Shown here: positions 44,587 to 53,931 of the stretch, piece by piece
Numbering within the stretch: position 1 is the first letter of the stretch
Layout of the letters: each line of letters starts with the position of its first letter
DNA from: Timburyella sp030842085
Lineage (GTDB): Bacteria; Bacillota; Clostridia; Oscillospirales; Acutalibacteraceae
DNA length: 64,000 nt
Reading direction: 5' to 3'
Assembly (NCBI GenBank): GCA_030842085.1
Contig: JAUUSE010000004.1
Location: 6,613-70,612 of the forward strand
Program-made: the position numbers and the translations under genes
Notes under the pieces: model-generated
Databases searched by the model: none
The model's input: the letters and a program-made list of their open reading frames with translations, nothing else
Told to the model about the DNA's origin: nothing

Positions 44587-44991
44587 TTACAGCTTCTTTG
44601 ACAGTATTAATTCAAACGCATCTTTCTCCCTTAAAAAGCCTCCTATGGCAGAATATCCCAGACTATAATAAAAGTGCTGAGCGCATTCATCGGACTGCGT
44701 CGAAGTCATTACCTCTTTATAATTTAATTCTTTCATTTGGCTTTCCCAATATTTAACTAACAGCTTTCCAAATCCCTTACCACGATTTCCGTCTAATACA
44801 TAAAGCATGTTCATAAACGGAATACTGTCCCAAAACAAATTATATCTTAGCCAGCCGGTAAGCTTGCCGCATTCCTCAATAATATATATGCGGTTTAAAT
44901 GGATGCTGTTTTCCAATTCATTTGCCGAAATATGATGGTCATATTCTTTTAAAATATCCATATCGCCCATTTGTGCAGTTCTTATAAGCAT
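44587..44991 (-). CDS. GNAT family N-acetyltransferase
   Basis: 134 residues. The acetyl-CoA loop is seen in DGNRGKGFGKLLVKYW, with preceding strand MNMLYVLD. Substrate unknown. GGAGCGGG lies just upstream of ATG 44991. It interrupts the conserved priA-def order. Confidence 0.82.
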   Translation of the reverse strand: MLIRTAQMGDMDILKEYDHHISANELENSIHLNRIYIIEECGKLTGWLRYNLFWDSIPFMNMLYVLDGNRGKGFGKLLVKYWESQMKELNYKEVMTSTQSDECAQHFYYSLGYSAIGGFLREKDAFELILSKKL

Positions 44992-45126
44992 AATGACCCG
45001 CTCCGCTAACATAATTATTTGGGTTATTTTTAAATAATACAGCTTACAATAGCTTTATCAAAATATTAAATATACGCTGCTTGTCACAGCAAACAAGCCT
45101 GTTTTAAGCATGCGTAGTCACAAATA

Positions 45127-47592
45127 TTATAAAATACTGCCGGGATTTATATCTACAAATATGCTTACCGGCTTATACTCCGGTATGCCGCCTATATTTT
45201 TCACAGCCTGTTTTAGCATATTCCTAAAATTCGCATTGTCGTGACATTTTATTATAAGACGCCAGCGGTACCTGCCGCCTACCTTGGGTATCGACGCCGG
45301 AGACGGGCCTAAAACTATCAGCTTAACTGCGGCATATTTGCCAGAGTTAAGATGCTTTAATATATTCAAAAACGCTTTTGCGCCGCTCGCCGCCTTTTCG
45401 GACTTTTCCGCCGTAAAGCCGACTACGCATATATCGCAGTAAGGCGGGTAAATCATAACCTTGCGCATGAGCATTTCCTGCTCGTAAAACTTTTCATAGT
45501 CCTGATTTGCCGCAAGCTGTATTATTGGGTTTTCCGGCGTCATTGTCTGAACAATGGCAACGCCGGGATTGTCCCCCCTGCCGGCGCGGCCTACCACCTG
45601 CGTGAGCAGGGAAAACGCCCGCTCATAGCTTCTGAAATCGCTGCTGTAAAGAGCTGCGTCGGCATTTATTACACCGACTAAAGTGACGTCCGGAAAATCT
45701 AAGCCCTTTGCCACCATCTGCGTACCGAGCAGTATATCATACTTGCCTTCTCCAAAGGCTTTAAAATTATTTTCATACGCCATGCGCGACGATGTCGAAT
45801 CAGCGTCCATGCGGAGTATCCGCGCATCTGGCAGCAGCGCGCTAAGCTCAGCCTCAGCCTTTTGCGTGCCGGCGCCGGAGCATTTTATATGCTCCGCTCC
45901 GCACTCGCTGCATGTATGGGAAAACTCCTCAGAATAGCCGCAATAATGGCACATCATTCTACCGTTCGCCGCGTGATAAGTGAGAGATATGCTGCAGTTT
46001 GGACATGTAAGCACATGTCCGCACACGCTGCACGATACATAGGTGTTATAGCCCCTGCGGTTCATAAGCAATATCGACTGCTTTTTATCGCTGAGATTTT
46101 CTTTCAAAGCGTCAAGCAGCATGCGGCTCATTATGCCGGTATTGCCTGCCGCAAGTTCCTCTTTCATATCGGCGGTAACTACCTCTGGCAGCTTTGCACC
46201 GCCGTATCTGTTTTTCAGCACGCACAAACCGTAACGCCCCGTCTGCGCAGCGCTGTATGATTCAACCGACGGAGTGGCCGACGCCAGCACCAGCAAAGAC
46301 TTATGCCATGCGCATCTGAAACGCGCTATGTCCCGCGCATGATAACGCGGCGTTTTTTCAGATTTATAGGTGTATTCATGCTCCTCGTCCATTATTATAA
46401 GCCCGATATCGTCAAACGGAGCAAAAGCGGCCGAGCGTGTGCCGACGGCTATTGTAGCTTCTCCGGATTTAATACGCTTCCATTCGTCCATGCGCTGGCC
46501 AAGCGACATGGCGCTGTGAAAAACAGCGACCTTTTGACCATACCGACGGTGAAATATTGAAAGCACCTGCGGCGTCAGCGAAATTTCCGGAACCATTAAT
46601 ATCACGCCGCGGCCTTGCGACGATATCTCGTCAATAAGCTTTAAAAACACCTGCGTCTTGCCGCTGCCGGTAATGCCGTAAAGCAGCGACACGCCGCCCT
46701 TTTGCGATGAATATTTCTCCATCATTTCATTATAGGCAGCCTGCTGTTCGTTTGTGAGTATAATCTCGCTTTTGTCTACATCTTCTGGACGTATGTTCTC
46801 ATACGGGTCGCGCATAACCTCTTCATTATAGCAAAATACAATTTCTTTTTTCTCAAGCGCTGTTATTACTGCCGGTGTAACTCCCGTAAAATAGCATATC
46901 TCCTTTACCGATGCCGACTTTACATCTTTAAGCAGCTCGGCCACGCTCCGCTGCTTTTTTGTGAGCTTACCCAGCTCCTCTTCAGATATATCTTCATCCG
47001 CCAGCTGCGCCATTTTGACAGTGGCGTCGCCCATGCGCCGCACGGCGTCGTCGGTACGCAGCAGATAACCCTGCTTTACAAGCCTGTCCGGCATATCGGA
47101 GGTGGGTACAAGCTGCATTATTTCAAGCAGGCGCTCCCTCTCTACCGTTGCGCGGCTTTTTGTGAGATATTCCACCATCTGCCGCTCCGTTTCACCGAGC
47201 TCAGACAGTTCGCTTTCCGGCCGTCCGGCAGAACGATAAGCTGTGACAATACGCATATTTATACCCGCCGGCAGCATAATCCTCAGCGCTTCAAAAAGCG
47301 TGCAGAAAGTATGCTCCTTCATCCATTCGGCTAGGCTGAGCATTTCTTTTGTAAGTATAGGCTTATCGTCCAGCACCGATATTATCGGCTTTATCTTTTC
47401 AACATCTGCGCTGTCGCCTACGCTTAATATTATACCCTGCCGACGCCTGTTGCCCTTGCCAAATGGAACCATTACACGGCATCCCACCAGCGCTTTCTCT
47501 TTTAACTCCGGCGGTATTATATAAGAATAGGGCTTGTCGTAGCTGAAAGCCGTATCTGATACCGCTACTGCGGCAATTGCGACTTTCTCCAC
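45127..47592 (-). CDS. priA: Primosomal helicase PriA
   Basis: 821 residues. Domains: N-terminal 3'-DNA-binding (VAIAAVAVSDTAFSYDKPYSY), winged helix, SF2 helicase with GITGSGKTQVF, MDEEHEYTYKSEKTPRYHARD, SATPS and GRAGRG, and a paired zinc region (CSVCGHVLTCPNCSISLTYH, CHYCG, CSECG). Start is GTG 47592 with GGAGGG 6 nt upstream; extension to 47694 has no support. It restarts stalled replication forks. CoaBC, usually between rpoZ and priA, is absent. Confidence 0.96.
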   Translation of the reverse strand: MEKVAIAAVAVSDTAFSYDKPYSYIIPPELKEKALVGCRVMVPFGKGNRRRQGIILSVGDSADVEKIKPIISVLDDKPILTKEMLSLAEWMKEHTFCTLFEALRIMLPAGINMRIVTAYRSAGRPESELSELGETERQMVEYLTKSRATVERERLLEIMQLVPTSDMPDRLVKQGYLLRTDDAVRRMGDATVKMAQLADEDISEEELGKLTKKQRSVAELLKDVKSASVKEICYFTGVTPAVITALEKKEIVFCYNEEVMRDPYENIRPEDVDKSEIILTNEQQAAYNEMMEKYSSQKGGVSLLYGITGSGKTQVFLKLIDEISSQGRGVILMVPEISLTPQVLSIFHRRYGQKVAVFHSAMSLGQRMDEWKRIKSGEATIAVGTRSAAFAPFDDIGLIIMDEEHEYTYKSEKTPRYHARDIARFRCAWHKSLLVLASATPSVESYSAAQTGRYGLCVLKNRYGGAKLPEVVTADMKEELAAGNTGIMSRMLLDALKENLSDKKQSILLMNRRGYNTYVSCSVCGHVLTCPNCSISLTYHAANGRMMCHYCGYSEEFSHTCSECGAEHIKCSGAGTQKAEAELSALLPDARILRMDADSTSSRMAYENNFKAFGEGKYDILLGTQMVAKGLDFPDVTLVGVINADAALYSSDFRSYERAFSLLTQVVGRAGRGDNPGVAIVQTMTPENPIIQLAANQDYEKFYEQEMLMRKVMIYPPYCDICVVGFTAEKSEKAASGAKAFLNILKHLNSGKYAAVKLIVLGPSPASIPKVGGRYRWRLIIKCHDNANFRNMLKQAVKNIGGIPEYKPVSIFVDINPGSIL

Positions 47593-47794
47593 AACAAACC
47601 CTCCAAATCTTATATTCAGCCGACAGCCGTTATCGGACATTGAGCAGCAAACAGCCCTAATAAATATTTGCGCCGCAAATAAACTTAATTGCACATATAT
47701 GCATCATAAACATTGCTGAAATATTAGCCATGCCAAAATATAATTGCATAAGCGAAAAATAGATTTGCCGCGCAGCTTATGGCACTGCCGCTAT

Positions 47795-47977
47795 TTACAT
47801 AAGCCCCATAGAATGAGCTAATTCATTTAGCGCCAGATTTACCGGCTTCTCATCAAGACTTATCTTGTTTTTCTCAGCCGTAGCAGATATTACGCGCGCA
47901 CGATGCGCCACGTCAAGCACCAACTGATATTTGCTGTCATATGCTTCCAGCAGTTTGCCAATCGCAGGATTTAGCAC
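47795..47977 (-). CDS. rpoZ: RNA polymerase omega subunit
   Basis: 60 residues: MLNPAIGKLLEAYDSKYQLV, then AHRARVISATAE and KPVNLALNEL, the omega signature. GTG 47977 chosen since GAGGTG is 7 nt upstream and family proteins begin MLNP. The 5' end overlaps gmk by 41 nt. Confidence 0.93.
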   Translation of the reverse strand: MLNPAIGKLLEAYDSKYQLVLDVAHRARVISATAEKNKISLDEKPVNLALNELAHSMGLM

Positions 47978-48587
47978 TTTCAAGCACCTCTTTCACAAAT
48001 TTCTCCATAGATTTATAGCTGAACCTGTCGGCGTTTATTATCGCCTCAAGATTATTCACCGCTTCTGTTATATTGTCGTTAACTATAATATAATCATATT
48101 CATTTGCACAGCCCATTTCGTCTATCGCCGCCTGCAGACGCCCGTTTATAGACTCAGCGCTCTCTGTGCTCCGTCCAGTCAGACGCTCTTTAAGGACCTG
48201 CATCGACGGCGGCATTATAAATACGCTGAGTACGCCGCTCATAGCCTCTCTCACCTTGCGCGCGCCGTTTACGTCTATCTCCAGCAGTACGTTGCGTCCA
48301 CAGCTTATCCAGCGCTCAATCGGCTTTTTTGGCGTGCCGTAGTAATTGCCTAAATAAGTATTATACTCCAAAAACTCGCCGTTTAAAAGCATAGTTTCAA
48401 ATTTTTCTTTTGATATAAAATCGTATTTTTCGCCGGGTATCTCGCCCTGACGCGGCGGACGAGTTATGCTCGAAATTGACAGGCATATATCCTTGCGACG
48501 GGACAGCAGCTCCCGCATAATAGTGTCTTTACCACAGCCGGACGGACCCGATAATATGAAAAGGCGGCCTTTATTATTCCCCATCAT
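47937..48587 (-). CDS. gmk: Guanylate kinase
   Basis: 216 residues. P-loop GPSGCGKDT, then SSITRPPRQGEIPGEKYDFIS and FLEYNTYLGNYYGTPK, the GMP-binding residues. Converts GMP to GDP. The start region overlaps the remA stop; ATG 48587 is 9 nt behind GGAG, other in-frame starts are at 48596 and 48584. Overlap with rpoZ at the 3' end suggests coupled translation. Confidence 0.95.
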   Translation of the reverse strand: MMGNNKGRLFILSGPSGCGKDTIMRELLSRRKDICLSISSITRPPRQGEIPGEKYDFISKEKFETMLLNGEFLEYNTYLGNYYGTPKKPIERWISCGRNVLLEIDVNGARKVREAMSGVLSVFIMPPSMQVLKERLTGRSTESAESINGRLQAAIDEMGCANEYDYIIVNDNITEAVNNLEAIINADRFSYKSMEKFVKEVLESAKSCDWQTAGSI

Positions 48588-48852
48588 CTGCGTCATCTCC
48601 AAAATCACCGTCCGCCGTCACGCCGTTTATACGGCCCGCTACCGTTTCCGACTGTAAATATGTCAGTATTACATGGTCGGAATCTGTTATAACTACAGCG
48701 CGTGTGCGCCGACCCTGCGTTGCGTCTATCAGCCGGCCGTCTTCCTTTGCTTCCTGTATAAGTCGCTTTATCGGCGCTGATTCAGGCCCTACCACCGCTA
48801 TTATACGGTTTTCCGACACCATGTTTCCAAATCCTATGTTAATAAGCCTCAT
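48574..48852 (-). CDS. remA: RemA family extracellular-matrix regulator (DUF370)
   Basis: 92 residues. LINIGFGNMVSENRIIAVVGPESAPIKRLI and DATQGRRTRAVVITDSDHVILT are the conserved RemA core. In B. subtilis RemA is a DNA-binding activator of biofilm-matrix genes. The acidic tail (DGDFGDDADDGE) is longer than usual. Overlaps gmk. Confidence 0.95.
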   Translation of the reverse strand: MRLINIGFGNMVSENRIIAVVGPESAPIKRLIQEAKEDGRLIDATQGRRTRAVVITDSDHVILTYLQSETVAGRINGVTADGDFGDDADDGE

Positions 48853-48873
48853 TTTCTTCCTCTCCAGTATTTC

Positions 48874-49752
48874 CTACTGTATGTTTTGTACCTGCTCGCG
48901 AATTTTTTCTATCTCAGATTTTACGTCTACTACGCATTTTGTTATATCTATGTTCTGCGATTTTGAGCCGATAGTGTTTATCTCCCTGTTCATTTCCTGT
49001 ACAATGAAATCCATTTTTCGGCCCACCGGCTCCTCCTGCTCAAGCATGCCCTTAAGCTGAGATATATGACTGCGTAGCCGAACCGTCTCTTCATCCACCG
49101 CTAAACGGTCGGCCATTACAGCGGTTTCTGTTATAAGGCGCTGCTCGTCTACCTTTGCATCGCCAAGCAATTCCTTCATTCGCTCTTCGAGGCGTTCGCG
49201 GTAATGCTTTACAGACTCAGGATACAGCACTTCAATTTTATCGACACAGCCGAGTATAAATTCGCACCGACCTGTTATGTCTTTATACATCTTCTCGCCC
49301 TCTATTAGGCGCATATCGTTTAGAGCCGCTGCCGCCTTATCCAACAACGGACAAAGCATGCTCCACATCTCGTCTTCGTCTATCTCGCTTTCCTTGAGGG
49401 AAATAACATCTGGCATGCGCGACAGCCACATTGCATTTACATCACCGGAAATTCCGTATTTGTCCGACATCTCATTTATGGCGCTGAGATATCCGCCGGC
49501 TAAGTCAAAATTGACCTCTACGTCTCCTGCAGCTTCGCCAATGCGCTCAATGTTTACAAATACATCCGTTTTGCCGCGCGCTATAAGCCCGGATAAATGC
49601 GACCGTATCTTGTCCTCTAAAAATGAAAAGGTGCGTCCTATCCTGCAGCTAAATTCAAAATATCTGTGGTTTACAGACTTTATTTCCAAAGAAATTTTAT
49701 ATTTATCATATAATGCTTCGGCCCTGCCGTAGCCCGTCATGCTTTTTATCAT
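48874..49752 (-). CDS. YicC/YloC family endoribonuclease-like protein
   Basis: 292 residues: MIKSMTGYGRAEA start, SVNHRYFEFSCRIGR and the C-terminal DUF1732 part QEMNREINTIGSKSQNIDIT. YicC proteins are implicated in RNA turnover. 21 nt upstream of remA. Confidence 0.95.
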   Translation of the reverse strand: MIKSMTGYGRAEALYDKYKISLEIKSVNHRYFEFSCRIGRTFSFLEDKIRSHLSGLIARGKTDVFVNIERIGEAAGDVEVNFDLAGGYLSAINEMSDKYGISGDVNAMWLSRMPDVISLKESEIDEDEMWSMLCPLLDKAAAALNDMRLIEGEKMYKDITGRCEFILGCVDKIEVLYPESVKHYRERLEERMKELLGDAKVDEQRLITETAVMADRLAVDEETVRLRSHISQLKGMLEQEEPVGRKMDFIVQEMNREINTIGSKSQNIDITKCVVDVKSEIEKIREQVQNIQ

Positions 49753-49924
49753 ATTGCTCTCCGCATATCTGTTTTTATTAAGTATATATTTGCAATTTAT
49801 GCGCTGGTTAATTATGCCTACCGCTATTTTTCACTATCCCGACGTAAATCGGAAAAAGCGGAGACATACCATTATGCTCGGCTAAAATCACACGCAAACA
49901 ATTTGTCAGCGCCGCCTTGATTAA

Positions 49925-50248
49925 TTATGTGTTTTTATCTGTTACGTGAAACTTTTTGAGATTGCCTATCTTGTTGCTGCGGCGCTCAAGCTCTTCCATG
50001 ACATCATCAATAGACACGCCCTGCTGCACCATGAGCACTGTCACGTGATAAAGCAAATCCGATATTTCGTTTATAAGTTCTGTATTATCGCCGTTTTTTG
50101 CGGCAATGCATACCTCTGTGCATTCTTCGCCGCACTTTTTAAGTATCTTGTCCAGCCCCTGCTCGAACAAGTAGCAGGTATATGAACCTTCAGATTTATG
50201 CTGACGGCGGTCTGACACCGTTTCATACAGTTTCGACATTGCATCCAT
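49925..50248 (-). CDS. hisE: Phosphoribosyl-ATP diphosphatase
   Basis: 107 residues. MazG-like fold with KCGEECTEVCIAAKNGDN and EISDLLYHVTVLM metal-binding blocks. Hydrolyses PR-ATP to PR-AMP, the second histidine step. Separate from hisI, whereas many bacteria fuse them. A 272-nt gap separates it from hisI. Confidence 0.96.
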   Translation of the reverse strand: MDAMSKLYETVSDRRQHKSEGSYTCYLFEQGLDKILKKCGEECTEVCIAAKNGDNTELINEISDLLYHVTVLMVQQGVSIDDVMEELERRSNKIGNLKKFHVTDKNT

Positions 50249-50520
50249 TATTCTATCAGCCTTTCTGTGGTGAGAAAATGCCGTATTACATTTGGCACTT
50301 ACTCTTTAACAATAATTTATTATACCATAAAAGCAAAAAAAGGCAAGAACTGCCCTTTCATATTCCTATAAACGGGCGGAGTGAAACTCGTAACAGTAAT
50401 GCTTCAAAGCAGCGGCACACTGTCTGTAATAATCTAAACAAATTTAGTACATAGATTTATAAAAGCCAAAAAATCATGCTTCATGTGAGTTCTTCCATAT
50501 GTTGAAGCGTATGCCTCATC

Positions 50521-50841
50521 CTACATCACATCATTAAAAAAGCATGAATGACTGCCCGTATGGCATGCGGGTCCTGTTTGCTCCACCTCTATAAGCAGAG
50601 TGTCAAAGTCGCAGTCGGCCTTAATAGATTTTACAATTTGTATGTGCCCCGACGTCTCGCCCTTGCGCCAAAGCTTCTGCCGCGACCGGCTGAAAAAGCA
50701 TGTGCGCCCTTCTTTTAGGGTTATCTCAAGCGATTCCTTATTCATATAGGCGAGCATAAGCACCTCGCCCGTCCCGCTCTCCTGCACTATCGCCGGTATT
50801 AACTCAGACTTCTTAAAAAGATTATCTATTTCAAAATTCAT
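50521..50841 (-). CDS. hisI: Phosphoribosyl-AMP cyclohydrolase
   Basis: 106 residues. VLMLAYMNKESLEITLKEGR, FFSRSRQKLWRKGETSGH, DCDFDTLL and GPACHTGSHSCF carry the zinc/magnesium ligands. Third histidine step. Standalone; flanked by 272- and 283-nt gaps without genes. Confidence 0.97.
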   Translation of the reverse strand: MNFEIDNLFKKSELIPAIVQESGTGEVLMLAYMNKESLEITLKEGRTCFFSRSRQKLWRKGETSGHIQIVKSIKADCDFDTLLIEVEQTGPACHTGSHSCFFNDVM

Positions 50842-51124
50842 AATATCACCTTTGTTTACATAATGTTTTGTTCAAGCAGACGTCATGTGGTTTAAACATA
50901 ATTATTTAACCTGATAAAAAAGCATATTTTACGCAAAGCATAGCGTTAAATCAACGCAAGACATTTACATAATCTTTGTGTGTTTTAAGATTAATCATAT
51001 ATTTGTATAATCAGCATACAATTGGTCCCGATATCTTCCGCTATGAATAAGCTGCCTCCGATATTTATAAAGGTCATCTTGCCGTATCGTCTAATACTTT
51101 AAATGTCGGATTGCGAAAAAAGCT

Positions 51125-51844
51125 TTATTCCTGCACTCCGCCTATTTTTATCGCTTCGGCTACATTGAGGCTCCCCTCATATACCGATTTGCCGCATATT
51201 GCACCGTATAATCCCATATCGGCAAGCTGTCTTATATCGCCCGTATTCCTTATTCCGCCGCTGGCTATTATATTGCACGAAACCGCTTGGTTTATTTCAT
51301 TCAGTTGCTCGAAATTCGGGCCGCTCATCATGCCGTCCTTGGAAATATCGGTGAAAATTATATTTTCTATGCCAATAGCTTCCATTTTTTTCGCCATATC
51401 TATAAAATCAATGTCCGAATCCTCTGTCCAGCCACTTACTGATACCTTTCTGTTTTTAGCGTCTATTCCTACGGCAATTCTTTTTCCGAATTTCTCTGCC
51501 GCCTTTTTTACAAGATTTTCATCACTCAGCGCAGCCGAACCGAATATTACACGCGAAATGCCAAACTCAATATACTGCTCTGCCGTTTCTATGCTGCGTA
51601 TGCCGCCGCCAAGCTCTACTTTTACACCTAAAGCGGCAATCTCTTTAAATATATTCATATTTTCCGGCGTTCCGGACTTTGCGCCGTCAAGGTCGACCAT
51701 ATGTATCCACTTTGCGCCCGATTCAATAAAACTTTCTGCCGTTTTAATATAACTGTCCGCTACCTTATGCGCTGTCGAATAATCTCCTCTGTACAGGCGC
51801 ACACATGTCCCGTCCTTTATATCTATAGCCGGTAAAATAATCAA
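51125..51844 (-). CDS. hisA: ProFAR isomerase HisA
   Basis: 239 residues, TIM barrel: PAIDIKDGTCVRLYRGDY, MVDLDGAKSG (catalytic Asp), GGGIRS, TDISKDGM (second catalytic Asp) and ASGGIRN. Here hisA directly follows hisB, where hisH normally intervenes. Confidence 0.97.
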   Translation of the reverse strand: MIILPAIDIKDGTCVRLYRGDYSTAHKVADSYIKTAESFIESGAKWIHMVDLDGAKSGTPENMNIFKEIAALGVKVELGGGIRSIETAEQYIEFGISRVIFGSAALSDENLVKKAAEKFGKRIAVGIDAKNRKVSVSGWTEDSDIDFIDMAKKMEAIGIENIIFTDISKDGMMSGPNFEQLNEINQAVSCNIIASGGIRNTGDIRQLADMGLYGAICGKSVYEGSLNVAEAIKIGGVQE

Positions 51845-51916
51845 ATTATATCCTCTCCTATATTAACGCAGATTCATTTTTATCCGCAAATCATCTGGTT
51901 TCCTTGCATTAAAGTG

Positions 51917-52492
51917 TTACAGACTTCCCTTGGAAGATGGTATTTCACTGCCTATAACCGTTGACGCATCGCTCAATGCCCTCGCCGCAGCTTTAAAAAG
52001 CGCCTCTGTCATATGGTGCGCGTTTGTGCCGTACTCAACTTTCATGTGAAGCGTTATGCCGGCGTTTATAGCAAATGCGCGGAAAAATTCTTCCGTCAGG
52101 CTGGCGTCATAGTCTCCTATCATCTGCCAATTCATCTGAGCATCGTATTTTAAAAACGGGCGCCCGCTTATATCAACTGCTGCAAATGCAAGTGTCTCGT
52201 CCATCGGCAAAAAGCAAGAGGAAAATCTTTTTATACCAGCCTTATCCCCTATCGCCTCGTTAAAGGCGCGGCCCAGCACAATGCCTACATCCTCAACTGT
52301 GTGATGCCCATCTACCGTGAGGTCACCTATGGCTTTTACCGTAAGTCCAAAGCCGGAATGCACGGCAAATGAATTTAGCATGTGGTCAAAAAAGCCAATT
52401 CCGGTAGATATTCCAATGTCGCCTCCGTCAAGCGACAGCGTCAACGCTATATCAGTTTCATTAGTCCTGCGTACAATTTCTGATGTCCTCAT
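51917..52492 (-). CDS. hisB: Imidazoleglycerol-phosphate dehydratase
   Basis: 191 residues, monofunctional. FFDHMLNSFAVHSG, DGHHTVEDVGIVLG and HHMTEALFKAAARAL provide the His/Glu manganese sites. ATG 52492 is 8 nt behind GGGGGAG. Its own extended -10 promoter may lie at 52668. Confidence 0.97.
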   Translation of the reverse strand: MRTSEIVRRTNETDIALTLSLDGGDIGISTGIGFFDHMLNSFAVHSGFGLTVKAIGDLTVDGHHTVEDVGIVLGRAFNEAIGDKAGIKRFSSCFLPMDETLAFAAVDISGRPFLKYDAQMNWQMIGDYDASLTEEFFRAFAINAGITLHMKVEYGTNAHHMTEALFKAAARALSDASTVIGSEIPSSKGSL

Positions 52493-52899
52493 ATCAGTAC
52501 TCCCCCTTCTATATACCCGCATTTATCCTGCATGCAGGCCAATATAATAAATTCTGATTTGTCAGTATTTATCAGTATTGTTTTCATGCTTAAATAATTC
52601 TGCCTTATACCACTGCAGAACCGTCTCCACGGCAGCACATATCATCCGCTTCTTCGACATTTTTATCATTATACCATATATTTGCGGGCGTTGTATATAA
52701 AATTTGCCGGTATAATAAATTAACCGGCAAATAGCGCGCACAGGCATATATATCCTATAAAAGCGCAGAGATTTATTGCTATAGAGTTTTAATATCATTG
52801 TTCAATATATCGCTGTAATTTTATAGCTTAAATCCGGCGATATTTTCATAAAGCTTACAAATACCGATTATTATAAACAGCACACAATAAACATAAAAA
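52493..52899. other. Region between hisC and hisB with hairpin
   Basis: On the minus strand a hairpin at 52702-52732 (ATTTGCCGGT/ACCGGCAAAT, followed by TTTATAT) could terminate hisC transcripts; behind it lies the promoter element at 52668. A 32-codon frame 52660-52562 would begin at the predicted transcription start (leaderless); it is doubtful. Confidence 0.45.
52668..52676 (-). promoter_or_regulatory. Extended -10 promoter element before hisB
   Basis: Minus strand TGGTATAAT, a TGnTATAAT extended -10; no clear -35. Places a start about 170 nt before hisB. Confidence 0.5.
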
Positions 52900-53931
52900 T
52901 CACAGCAGCGGAGCTATAGCAGCTATAAGTTCCTTATTTTCCTCAGGCGAGCCGGCGGTTATTCTTAAATAATCACCCATTTTCCTTATCAGTATGCCTT
53001 TTGCCTTTAAGCCTTCAAATACATTCGCTGCGTTTTTCGGCTTAAAAAATATAAAATTAGTCGCCGGTTTTGACAGTGATATGCCTTTATTTTCACATAT
53101 CTCCTTCATATTTTCATAAAGCCAATCTCTCGATGAAATTATCTTTTTAAGATTGCTGCGCAGCATGTCGCCGTGAGTTAAAACAGCGGCAGCAGCGGCC
53201 TGCGAGAGCGAATTTACATTATATGGCGACTTTACGCTTCTTATGGCGGCGGTTATTTTGTCGTTTGCAATAGCAAAGCCGACGCGCAGCGCCGCCATGC
53301 CCATCATCTTCGAGCAGGTGCGCAGTATTATAAGGTTATCATAATTCTGTGCCTCTTCTATAAGCGATTCGTCCCAGAAGTCCATATACGCCTCGTCCAG
53401 CACCACAAGCGCGTCAGTGCTGTTTATTATACGGCGCACATCCTCGCGCGCAAGGCCGAGAGACGTCGGGTTGCAGGGATTTGAAAATATCAGCATTCGG
53501 TAATTTGAGCCGTTAAGCTCCTTTATAACAGCGTCGGCGTCTATGCTCATGTCCTCCCTTTTAGGCATGGAGTATAAATTACATTCCGCTAAAGAGGCAT
53601 AAAAATCGTACATTGAGAAATCCGGCGACAGTGTCAGCACTTTATCGCCCCTGCTTAAAAAGCAGTTGGCGAGTATAAAAAGCATTTCGTCCGAGCCGTT
53701 TGACGCCGTTACGAATCGCGCATCTATTCCGTAAAATTTTGCAAAGCTCTCGCACAGCTTTTCTGCCGTGCTGTCGGGATATCTGTTAAGGGAGACGCTT
53801 TTGAGCGCATCGCTGTAAAGCGAAAAATCCGGCGGCAAAAACGACTCGTTGGCGTCGAGACGAATGCGATACTCACCGCTGCACGGCTCGTACGGTACTA
53901 AATTTTCTATTTTTTCCGGCAGACTATACAT
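52900..53931 (-). CDS. hisC: Histidinol-phosphate aminotransferase
   Basis: 343 residues, PLP fold type I: LDANESF, SNPCNPTSLGL, VVLDEAYMDF, RTCSKMMGMAALRVG with the Schiff-base Lys, and YLRITAG at the C-terminus. Its ATG overlaps the hisD stop by 8 nt, indicating coupling. Confidence 0.97.
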   Translation of the reverse strand: MYSLPEKIENLVPYEPCSGEYRIRLDANESFLPPDFSLYSDALKSVSLNRYPDSTAEKLCESFAKFYGIDARFVTASNGSDEMLFILANCFLSRGDKVLTLSPDFSMYDFYASLAECNLYSMPKREDMSIDADAVIKELNGSNYRMLIFSNPCNPTSLGLAREDVRRIINSTDALVVLDEAYMDFWDESLIEEAQNYDNLIILRTCSKMMGMAALRVGFAIANDKITAAIRSVKSPYNVNSLSQAAAAAVLTHGDMLRSNLKKIISSRDWLYENMKEICENKGISLSKPATNFIFFKPKNAANVFEGLKAKGILIRKMGDYLRITAGSPEENKELIAAIAPLL

